Positions 15,667-21,921 of a DNA stretch of 21,921 bases are shown piece by piece. The stretch lies in the NCBI GenBank assembly GCA_002255315.1, contig NCBD01000020.1, positions 1 to 21,921 of the forward strand, written 5' to 3'. The notes under the pieces are model-generated. The model did not search any database and was not told the DNA's origin. It saw only the letters and a list, made by a program, of their open reading frames with translations. The position numbers and the translations under genes are program-made. Origin of the DNA: Actinobacteria bacterium 21-64-8. Lineage in GTDB: Bacteria > Actinomycetota > Acidimicrobiia > Acidimicrobiales > RAAP-2. Position 1 is the stretch's first letter; the number at the start of each line of letters is the position of its first letter.

Positions 15667-16118
15667 CGCTGCTCGCCGCGTCGTCGAACTACGCCGCGGT
15701 CATTCGACCACTGCAGGTGCTGGTCATGGTGATTGTTGCGCTTTTTTTTGCGCGCGTGTTGCGCGTTGCGGTCGTGGCGGCGCGTCCGGTCGACGCCGCG
15801 CCCAAGAGTGCACGACGTCGTCGCGGCGCAGCGCTCGCACTTGAGTTCATTGAACCCGAAGCGCGCGCGGGTGAGCGAGTCGACGTCGACACGGCGGTGA
15901 CTATCGGGCGAAGCGGTGACTGTGACGTCTCGCTGCACGACACGTACTTGTCAACGCGTCACGCCCGCGTCGCGAATGACGAAGGTGATTTGTCGATTGA
16001 AGATTTGGGTTCGACGAACGGCACGTACGTCAATCAAGAACTCGTTCAGGGCCGCGTTCATCTTGAACGTGGAGACATCGTCCAAGTCGGTGGTGTGCTG
16101 TTTGAGGTTGTTCGTTGA
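15663..16118 (+). CDS. fhaB: FhaB (FipA)-like membrane-anchored FHA protein
   Basis: 151 residues. A single membrane helix at about 15-38 (VIRPLQVLVMVIVALFFARV), a basic linker, then an FHA domain at ~60-150 with GRSGDCDVSLHDTYLSTRHARV and DLGSTNGTYVNQ. Length and layout match mycobacterial FhaB/FipA, a cell-division protein phosphorylated by the Ser/Thr kinase that helps link FtsZ and FtsQ. The start is TTG at 15663, overlapping the fhaA stop in TTGA. Upstream and downstream overlaps show coupling in one transcript. Not recovered: a separate ribosome site. Confidence 0.9.
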   Translation: MTLLAASSNYAAVIRPLQVLVMVIVALFFARVLRVAVVAARPVDAAPKSARRRRGAALALEFIEPEARAGERVDVDTAVTIGRSGDCDVSLHDTYLSTRHARVANDEGDLSIEDLGSTNGTYVNQELVQGRVHLERGDIVQVGGVLFEVVR

Positions 16119-17272
16119 CGCGTTGGCGCTACGCCGCGGCGACGGACACCGGACTCGTACGCCAAAACAATCAAGATGCCGTCTACGTGGACGACCACTT
16201 GGCAATCGTGGCCGACGGCATGGGTGGTCACGCCGCTGGTGACGTCGCGGCGATGATGACCATTTCGTCGGTGCGTGAAGAGTTCGCGATGCACCCGAGC
16301 GTGGACGGACTCTTTCGCGCGATCGAGGCGGCGAATCGTGACGTGCTCGACGACGCGACGCAAAACCCCGAACACTTTGGAATGGGCACGACCGTGATCG
16401 CGATCGGTTTGACCGAGGATGCGGCGGGCGTGGCGACGCCCACCTTGGTGCACGTCGGCGATTCGCGCGCCTATCAGTTACGCGACGGGGCCCTGCGTCG
16501 ACTGAGCGACGACCACAGTGTCGCAGAGGAATGGGTGCGCATGGGCCGACTAACGCCCGAAGAGGCGGCCGTGCACCCACGGCGTCACCAACTCACGCGC
16601 GGTGTGGGCGTCGAAGCGACCATCGCCGTCGACGTCTCGTCCCTCGAGGCGATACCCGGGGATCGTATTTTGCTCTGCAGCGACGGATTGTCGAATGAGC
16701 TGAGCGACGACACGTTGGCCCAACTCGCGAGCGCACCACGGCCCCTCGATGAGGCGGTGGGCGATCTCATCAGTGCGGCGAAGTTGGCGGGCGGTCGCGA
16801 CAACATCTCGGCCGTGCTTCTTGAATTTTTGGACGTCGACGTGGCGGCCACGCCGATCAAGCGAACCATTTCTTCCGCCCCGGCACCGGTCGCGGCGCGG
16901 TCATCGTCCAGTAGCTTCTCGCGCCCGCGACGGCGCGTGACGTGGCGTGTGTGGGCCGTGGCCGCGATTTTTGTGGGCGTCGCGGTTGGTTTTGTGGCGA
17001 TCGTGCACTGGTACGCGTACTCGACGTACTACTTGGCGAACGACGCGGGTACCGTCGCGATCTATCAAGGACAGCCCTCGGGTGTCTTGTGGTACTTGAT
17101 GAGTCAACTCACCGCTCCTGACGCCCGGACGATCTCGTCGAATCCCTCGGAACCTTCCATCACGACCGCGCTCAGCGTCGTGAGTTCTATGCACCATCGT
17201 TGGCTACAACAGCGCGCCGTCGCGACGACCACCACGACGACGGTGACCACGACGACGGTGGCGGGGGGATAG
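16115..17272 (+). CDS. pstP: PP2C-family Ser/Thr protein phosphatase PstP
   Basis: 385 residues. PP2C catalytic domain at 1-240 with RQNNQDAVYV (D21), VADGMGGHAAGD (D34, G35), HVGDSRAYQL, LTRGVG, CSDGLSNEL (D190) and GGRDNISAV (D229, N230): all the metal-binding aspartates of the family. Juxtamembrane basic linker, one membrane helix at ~279-299, an extracellular region and a threonine-rich end. Reverses phosphorylation by PknB-type kinases on the division and wall proteins of this cluster. TTG at 16115 overlaps the fhaB stop in TTGA. pbpA follows after 2 bases; in mycobacteria rodA sits between these two genes. Confidence 0.93.
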   Translation: MTRWRYAAATDTGLVRQNNQDAVYVDDHLAIVADGMGGHAAGDVAAMMTISSVREEFAMHPSVDGLFRAIEAANRDVLDDATQNPEHFGMGTTVIAIGLTEDAAGVATPTLVHVGDSRAYQLRDGALRRLSDDHSVAEEWVRMGRLTPEEAAVHPRRHQLTRGVGVEATIAVDVSSLEAIPGDRILLCSDGLSNELSDDTLAQLASAPRPLDEAVGDLISAAKLAGGRDNISAVLLEFLDVDVAATPIKRTISSAPAPVAARSSSSSFSRPRRRVTWRVWAVAAIFVGVAVGFVAIVHWYAYSTYYLANDAGTVAIYQGQPSGVLWYLMSQLTAPDARTISSNPSEPSITTALSVVSSMHHRWLQQRAVATTTTTTVTTTTVAGG

Positions 17273-17274
17273 CG

Positions 17275-18774
17275 ATGTCTCGACGACTCGGCGTTCTCGC
17301 GATGGTGATTTTCGCGCTCCTCACCCTGGTAGTCCTTCAAGCCTTTAACGTGCAGTATCTGCGCGCCCCGGCGCTCAACGCGTCGCCGATTAATCCTCGC
17401 AACTCCTCGGTGGCCGCGAATTTGGCACGCGGCACGATCTACGCCGCGGACGGCAGCGTGCTGGCTGAATCGGTTCCGACGTCGCCGGGATCGTCGAACT
17501 ATCGACGGATCTACCCCTATGGGTCGTTGATGTCAGGCGTTGTGGGTTTTTCCTCGCCCACGTACGGCCTGTGGGCGCTCGAAGCGCAGTACAACTCGTA
17601 CTTGACCCCGCACTCACAACCTCCCTCGTCATTCGAGCAACTGCTGGCTCCGTCGTCGGGAGCCGACAGCGTGACGCTCACGATTCTGCCGGCCCTCGAG
17701 CGAGTCGCGGCGCGCTACCTGGCGGGTCAAGACGGCGCCGTCGTGGTACTTGATCCACGAAACGGCGACGTCCTCGCGATGTACTCGAATCCGACCTATA
17801 ACCCAGTGCCGTTAACGTCGTTGAGCTACGCGGTTGCCTCCGCCGCGTGGAAAAAGGACACGACGAACAACGCCAATGGTTTTCCACCACTCGGTTCCGT
17901 GGCGACGCAACAGACCTTCCCACCGGGTTCGACGTTCAAGATCATTACGACCTCGGCGGTCGTGACCAAACGACCCGACCTGTTCTTAAAGCAGTACCCC
18001 GTGCACCAATACATCAATCTCCCGAATTCAAATCAGCGCTTTTACAACTTCGCGCACAGTTCGTGCGGTGGCGATATTCCCGAGATGTTGCCACCGTCGT
18101 GCGACACGGGCTTTGCGCTCGTGGGCCTCGACCTGGGCGCCAACCTTTTGGCGGCGACCGCCAACACCTTCGGGGTCAACGAGACGCCGCCGATCGACTT
18201 CCCCGGTACGGTCAAGAGTTACTTTCCTCCCGCGAGTTCGCTGGTGAACAATCTGCCCTTCGTGGCGTACTCGGCGATTGGCCAAGGCAACGTTCGCCTC
18301 ACCGCGCTGCAGAACGCGATGGTCGCGGCCGCCGTGGCGAATCACGGCGTGATGATGTCGCCGCACTTCTTGAGTGAGGTCACCGGTCCCAACGGCGCGG
18401 TCGTCAAGCACTACAAGGACAGCGTGTGGAAGACCCCGCTGCAACCGAGTCAAGCGGCGCAGATTGTGCCCTTGATGGAAAACGTCGCCAAGTACGGAAC
18501 GGCCGCGGGACTGTTTCCCCCGGCCGACCTCGTGGGCGCCAAAACGGGTACGTCCCAGGTCGGCAACAAGGCGAACAATACCGACGACTGGATGATTTCT
18601 TTCGCCCCGGGCAACGCGCCGACGGTCGCCGCCGCGGTAGTGCTGCCCTTTCAGCCCTCGACCCAAGAGGGCGCGACCGCCGCGGGTCCGGTCATGAAGT
18701 GTGTCATCGAGGCCGCGCTCGCGCTGCAGGCGGGCAAGCCAGCTTCGGGAACGGCGACGACGTGTCCCAGTTGA
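17275..18774 (+). CDS. pbpA: Penicillin-binding protein PbpA (class B transpeptidase)
   Basis: 499 residues from ATG 17275. Membrane anchor at 4-24, then an N-terminal region with ARGTIYAADGSVLAE and RRIYPYGSLMSGVVGF, typical of PbpA/class B PBPs. Transpeptidase domain from about 150: catalytic S219xxK222 in PPGSTFKIITT, second motif S275-C276-D277 (PSCDTGFA, with Asp where many PBPs have Asn), and K423-T424-G425 in VGAKTGTSQ. Also YSAIGQGN before the KTG motif, usual for the family. It cross-links peptidoglycan outside the membrane. GGGGGG six bases before the ATG is a reasonable ribosome site; the frame continues upstream to 17200 without sense. The pairing SEDS glycosyltransferase (RodA/FtsW) is not encoded next to it. 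Confidence 0.92.
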   Translation: MSRRLGVLAMVIFALLTLVVLQAFNVQYLRAPALNASPINPRNSSVAANLARGTIYAADGSVLAESVPTSPGSSNYRRIYPYGSLMSGVVGFSSPTYGLWALEAQYNSYLTPHSQPPSSFEQLLAPSSGADSVTLTILPALERVAARYLAGQDGAVVVLDPRNGDVLAMYSNPTYNPVPLTSLSYAVASAAWKKDTTNNANGFPPLGSVATQQTFPPGSTFKIITTSAVVTKRPDLFLKQYPVHQYINLPNSNQRFYNFAHSSCGGDIPEMLPPSCDTGFALVGLDLGANLLAATANTFGVNETPPIDFPGTVKSYFPPASSLVNNLPFVAYSAIGQGNVRLTALQNAMVAAAVANHGVMMSPHFLSEVTGPNGAVVKHYKDSVWKTPLQPSQAAQIVPLMENVAKYGTAAGLFPPADLVGAKTGTSQVGNKANNTDDWMISFAPGNAPTVAAAVVLPFQPSTQEGATAAGPVMKCVIEAALALQAGKPASGTATTCPS

Positions 18775-18800
18775 CCAGAACCTGTAACAAAGCGACAGCG

Positions 18801-18806
18801 TAGGCT
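18801..18806 (+). promoter_or_regulatory. Candidate -10 box of pknB (leaderless)
   Basis: TAGGCT ends 9 bases before the ATG at 18816, in a 41-base gap after pbpA. No Shine-Dalgarno sequence is visible before the ATG. A TTGACC sits at 18771-18776, too far (24 bases) for a normal spacer. Suggests pknB can be transcribed separately and translated leaderless. Confidence 0.5.
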
Positions 18807-18815
18807 AGACCCGAT

Positions 18816-20741
18816 ATGGAGCCCGTAAACGACCCTCGTCTCTACTCCAATCGCTATAGGGTCACGCACCTGATCGCCCGCGGTGGCATGGCCCTGGTGT
18901 ACCGGGCCCAGGACGAACTCTTGAACCGAGCGGTCGCGCTCAAAATCCTCTACCCCGAGCTGAGTGCCGACCCCACGTTCGTCGAACGCTTTCGTCGTGA
19001 GGCGCAGGCCGCGGCTAATCTGTCGCACCCTAATATCGTGCCGGTCTTTGACTGGGGCGAAGACGCGGGGACCTACTTCATCGTCATGGAACTGATTGAA
19101 GGAACGTCGCTCGCCGAAGTGCTTCGTAACTCGTCGACCATCACTCCCGCGCGCAGCGCACAGATTATTGCGCAGGTCGCCGCGGCACTGGGCTACGCGC
19201 ACCGTAGTGGCGTCGTGCACCGCGACGTTAAACCGGGAAACATTTTGATCACGCGCGAGGGCCAAGTCAAAGTCACTGACTTTGGTATCGCACAGGCCGT
19301 CGCCAGCGAAGATCACCTCGCCGAGGCGGGATCAGTGATGGGCACCGCGACCTACTTCTCGCCCGAGCAGGCCGAGGGCGCGCCCGTCGACGGGCGAAGC
19401 GACGTCTACTCACTGGGCGTCGTGCTCTACGAAATGCTCGTGGGTCGACCACCCTTCATTGGCGAGACGCCACTCGAAGTCTCGAGTCAACACGTGCACA
19501 ACGTGGTCCCGCCGCTATCGGAATTCTCCGACGCCGTGCCTCACGACCTCGAAGCAATCGTGATGGAGGCACTCGCGAAGTCGCCCGCGCAGCGTTATCA
19601 GACCTCCGACGAGTTTCGCGCCGACCTGCTGCGCTTTACCGAAGGCCAACCCGTGCACGCGACGTTGCGTGACGTTGCCTTCTTTGGCGCCGACGCCACG
19701 CGGGCGGTGCCGTCGGTCGCGGGGGGCGATCGAACCCAGGCCGTGCCCATCATGAGCGGACCGCGGCAAGACGTGCGTCGTCGACGTCGCTACGGCGCGG
19801 TCCTGCCCCTCGCCATCGCCCTCGTTCTCGTGATTGCCGCCGCGGCGGCGGGCTACTTGTTAACCCACAAGACGGTCGTGACGACGATGCCGGACCTCGT
19901 CGGTCAAACGATAACGAACGCGACGCAAACACTGTCGAACGATCACTTGCTGATCGGCAAAGTGACGCCGATCACCTCGAATAAGCCCACGGGAACGGTC
20001 ATCTCTACTTCACCCCGGGCGGGCGTCAGCGTGAAGAATGGTCAGTCAGTTGAGCTCAACGTCAGTCTTGGTCAAAGTGTGACTACCGTCACCGTGCCCG
20101 ACGTGACGGGGATGAGCATCGGCAGCGCCGAGAGCATGCTCCAGCAGCGCAATTTGGGTTACACGGTGAACTTCACGACGACGCCCCCGGCCAATAGCCC
20201 CGGCCCCGATACGGTGCTCTCGCAGAGTCCCTCCGGTGGATCGAAGGTTCAGTCCGGCCAGAAAGTCATCATCGTGGTGCTCGCGCCTGGTACGAAGATT
20301 CCCGTGCCCGACGTGTCGGGCGACTCCTCGGTGCAGGCGGCATCGACCTTGGGCCAGGCGGGACTCACTACCGCGCCCACCCAGCAACACCAATGTTCGA
20401 ACACCGTGCCCAGCGGCGACGTCATCTCGACCCTGCCGGTCGCCGGTACGCCCGAGAGTTCGGGTACTTCGGTGATTCTCGTGACGTCTTCGGGCGTCTG
20501 TCAGGTCGTGGTACCGGGCGTCGTGGGCGACACGCAGTCGAACGCGAACTCGACCTTGACCGCCGACGGTCTGGTCGCAGCCTTTACGACGGCCGACACG
20601 TCGCTCTGCACGCCGAGTCAAAACGGCACCGTGATTAGTCAAAGCGCGGCACCGGGTTCGTCCGTTCCCTACCACACCACGATTGACCTCGCGGTCTGTC
20701 AGGGTCTTGGTAGCGGCGGAACGGGTTCGGGTTCTGGATAA
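18816..20741 (+). CDS. pknB: PknB Ser/Thr protein kinase with four PASTA domains
   Basis: 641 residues. Kinase domain at 14-275: glycine loop IARGGMALVYRA, lysine K43 in ALKIL, HRDVKPGN (D137, K139, N142), TDFGIA (D155), activation segment GSVMGTATYFSPEQ. Juxtamembrane basic stretch RRRRRYG, one membrane helix at ~328-350, and four extracellular PASTA repeats (about 355-418, 424-490, 494-558 and 563-628). PASTA domains bind muropeptides/lipid II, and the kinase phosphorylates wall-synthesis and division proteins; PstP opposes it. The last two PASTA repeats each contain two cysteines (C527/C562 and C598/C628). The tail is glycine/serine rich. ATG 18816 fits the family start and the nearby TAGGCT box. 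It is the only kinase in the cluster; mycobacteria have two, PknA and PknB. Confidence 0.95.
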   Translation: MEPVNDPRLYSNRYRVTHLIARGGMALVYRAQDELLNRAVALKILYPELSADPTFVERFRREAQAAANLSHPNIVPVFDWGEDAGTYFIVMELIEGTSLAEVLRNSSTITPARSAQIIAQVAAALGYAHRSGVVHRDVKPGNILITREGQVKVTDFGIAQAVASEDHLAEAGSVMGTATYFSPEQAEGAPVDGRSDVYSLGVVLYEMLVGRPPFIGETPLEVSSQHVHNVVPPLSEFSDAVPHDLEAIVMEALAKSPAQRYQTSDEFRADLLRFTEGQPVHATLRDVAFFGADATRAVPSVAGGDRTQAVPIMSGPRQDVRRRRRYGAVLPLAIALVLVIAAAAAGYLLTHKTVVTTMPDLVGQTITNATQTLSNDHLLIGKVTPITSNKPTGTVISTSPRAGVSVKNGQSVELNVSLGQSVTTVTVPDVTGMSIGSAESMLQQRNLGYTVNFTTTPPANSPGPDTVLSQSPSGGSKVQSGQKVIIVVLAPGTKIPVPDVSGDSSVQAASTLGQAGLTTAPTQQHQCSNTVPSGDVISTLPVAGTPESSGTSVILVTSSGVCQVVVPGVVGDTQSNANSTLTADGLVAAFTTADTSLCTPSQNGTVISQSAAPGSSVPYHTTIDLAVCQGLGSGGTGSGSG

Positions 20742-20761
20742 ACGAAAGAGTTGTGAGCACC

Positions 20762-21037
20762 ATGGCGAAGAGCCCCGCAAAGAAAATGACCAAGAAGCAA
20801 ACCGGTCGTTACGTTGACGCCGAGGTACGAGGCCGCATCACCAGGCGCCGTCCCGCGGGCGATGATCACAGTCCCTACTGGTACGGCTGGCTCATCTTGG
20901 ACCTGTTGGCCTTTGGCATGATCGTAATTTTGGGCAACTATCTCCAGGTCTTGCCTGGTTCGGCGTCCGCGTGGTACTTGGCGCTGGGGCTGGTGACGAT
21001 GTTTAGTGGCTTTTACCTCGCCACGCGCTATCGCTGA
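20762..21037 (+). CDS. crgA: Cell division protein CrgA
   Basis: 91 residues. A basic cytoplasmic N-terminus (MAKSPAKKMTKKQTGRY), then two membrane helices at about 45-63 and 69-86 with SPYWYGW before the first and GFYLATRYR at the end, the usual CrgA pattern. CrgA is an actinobacterial divisome protein that interacts with FtsZ, FtsQ and PBPs; it coordinates septum assembly. ATG 20762 is preferred, with GAAAGAG eleven bases upstream; a GTG at 20753 would be only two bases from that site. It lies 20 bases after pknB in the same direction, as part of the same unit. The stop is four bases from the convergent thiolase gene end. Confidence 0.9.
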   Translation: MAKSPAKKMTKKQTGRYVDAEVRGRITRRRPAGDDHSPYWYGWLILDLLAFGMIVILGNYLQVLPGSASAWYLALGLVTMFSGFYLATRYR

Positions 21038-21041
21038 GGTC

Positions 21042-21921
21042 CTAGCCCAGACGCTCCAAGATGGTGGCGTTCGCCAGTCCGCCGCCTTCGCACATCGTCA
21101 GCAGTCCGTAGCGCCCATTGGTGCGCTCGAGTTCGTTCAGTAACGTCGCGCACAGCTTGGCTCCCGACGCGCCGAGTGGATGGCCGAGCGCGATTGCGCC
21201 GCCGTTGACGTTGACCTTCGCCATATCGGCGCGGTGTTCTTTCTGCCACGCGAGCACGACTGACGCGAAGGCTTCGTTGATCTCCACGAGGTCGATGTCG
21301 TCGAGGGTGAGCCCGGAGCGCTCGAGAATTTTCGTCGTAGCGGGAATGGGACCGGTCAGCATCGTGACGGGGTCAACGCCGGCGAGGGCGAAGGAGTGAA
21401 AGCGCGCGCGCGGCGTGTAGCCCAGTGCACGGGCGCGTTCCTCACTCATGATCAAGACCGCCGAGGCGCCGTCGGTGATCTGCGAGGAGTTGCCGGCCGT
21501 GACCTTACCGCCCTCTTTAAAGGCGGGCTTTAAGTTCGCCAGCGCCTCGACACTCGAGTCGGGTCGAATGCCTTCGTCGCTACGCAGTAGCTCGTCGGTC
21601 ACGTTCCCCTCGTCGTCGCGCACGAAGACCGGCACGATCTCGTTCTCGAAGCGCCCCTCCGCGGTCGCGCGCGCGGCGCGACGGTGACTCTCGACCGAGA
21701 AGGCGTCAAGTTCCTCGCGCGTGATGCCCCACTGGTCGGCGATCATCTCTGCGCCAATGCCTTGATTCTTTAGTCCACCCACTGGTTCGTAGCGCGCTTG
21801 AACGCGCGGTCCAAAGGGAAAACCGGCGCCTTGGCCCATGGACGAACCCATCGCAACTCTCGTCATAACTTCGACTCCCGCCGCGACGACGACGTCGTAG
21901 GCGCCCGACATCACGCCCTGG
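21042..21921 (-). CDS. Thiolase / acetyl-CoA C-acyltransferase (5' part outside window)
   Basis: C-terminal 293 codons of a thiolase; the start and nucleophile cysteine region lie beyond the right edge. Visible: MSGAYDVVVAAGVEVMTRV, GNSSQITDGASAVLIMSEE, the NEAFA strand (EINEAFASVVL), NVNGGAIALGHPLGASGAKL with catalytic histidine in GHPLGASG, and a C-terminal TMCEGGGLANATIL with the second active cysteine in CEGGG. Catalyses CoA-dependent cleavage of 3-ketoacyl-CoA or condensation of acyl-CoAs, in fatty acid oxidation or related pathways. FadA/FadI-like and AtoB-like assignments cannot be separated here. It is not functionally linked to the division cluster, only convergent with crgA. Confidence 0.93.
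   Translation of the reverse strand, partial: QGVMSGAYDVVVAAGVEVMTRVAMGSSMGQGAGFPFGPRVQARYEPVGGLKNQGIGAEMIADQWGITREELDAFSVESHRRAARATAEGRFENEIVPVFVRDDEGNVTDELLRSDEGIRPDSSVEALANLKPAFKEGGKVTAGNSSQITDGASAVLIMSEERARALGYTPRARFHSFALAGVDPVTMLTGPIPATTKILERSGLTLDDIDLVEINEAFASVVLAWQKEHRADMAKVNVNGGAIALGHPLGASGAKLCATLLNELERTNGRYGLLTMCEGGGLANATILERLG

Noticed and set aside
18028..19316. Long minus-strand frames opposite pbpA and pknB
   Set aside because: Opposite strand of genes with intact catalytic motifs; no family resemblance.
20046..20780. 244-codon minus-strand frame rich in Arg and His
   Set aside because: Shadow of the PASTA region of pknB; composition is that of an antisense frame and no motif is present.

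Overview
The window is GC-rich, densely coding bacterial DNA from a high-GC actinobacterium, most likely an Acidimicrobiia-like lineage. The main evidence is the cell-wall/division cluster fhaA - fhaB - pstP - pbpA - pknB - crgA, which is in the actinobacterial order. Supporting signs are threonine-rich linkers in exported proteins, GTG/TTG starts with 4-bp overlaps, and candidate leaderless genes with a TANNNT box 7-9 bases before the start. The lineage call is inference, because no marker gene is present that would settle it.

Left part (1-5780): a minus-strand signalling gene runs off the left edge. It encodes two zinc ribbons, a class III nucleotide cyclase, an AAA-type ATPase and a helical repeat region. 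It is divergent from a universal stress protein gene. A small one-helix membrane protein follows. Next comes a translationally coupled two-component pair on the minus strand, a PspC-domain sensor histidine kinase and a NarL/LuxR response regulator. It is divergent from a second PspC protein with a LiaF-like C-terminus (5929-6837). This looks like an envelope-stress module, and an 8-bp inverted repeat lies in the shared upstream region.

Middle part (6827-14468): a coupled SRPBCC protein/short-chain dehydrogenase pair is divergent from an old-yellow-enzyme-type flavin oxidoreductase, with palindromes between them. Next is a minus-strand tRNA-Leu(CAG), then about 580 bases without a convincing gene. 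These are followed by an SGNH/GDSL hydrolase with a C-terminal membrane anchor, a GNAT acetyltransferase, a membrane-anchored alpha/beta hydrolase and a SAM-dependent methyltransferase.

Right part (14995-21921): the growth/division cluster. FhaA, FhaB and the phosphatase PstP overlap through TTGA junctions. PbpA (a transpeptidase) begins 2 bases after pstP. Ser/Thr kinase PknB with four PASTA domains follows behind its own candidate promoter, and then CrgA. By family knowledge, PknB and PstP set the phosphorylation state of FHA partners and septal/peripheral peptidoglycan enzymes, PbpA cross-links, and CrgA helps recruit the divisome. The rodA/ftsW-type gene and second kinase gene (pknA) found in the mycobacterial version are absent here. 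A partial thiolase gene, convergent with crgA, ends the window.

I see no CRISPR array, insertion sequence, phage gene or obvious defence island. The most interesting points are the missing rodA and pknA genes, paired cysteines in the last two PASTA domains, the PspC divergon with its dyad, the palindromes in the oxidoreductase divergon, and the ambiguous 9594-10175 stretch.
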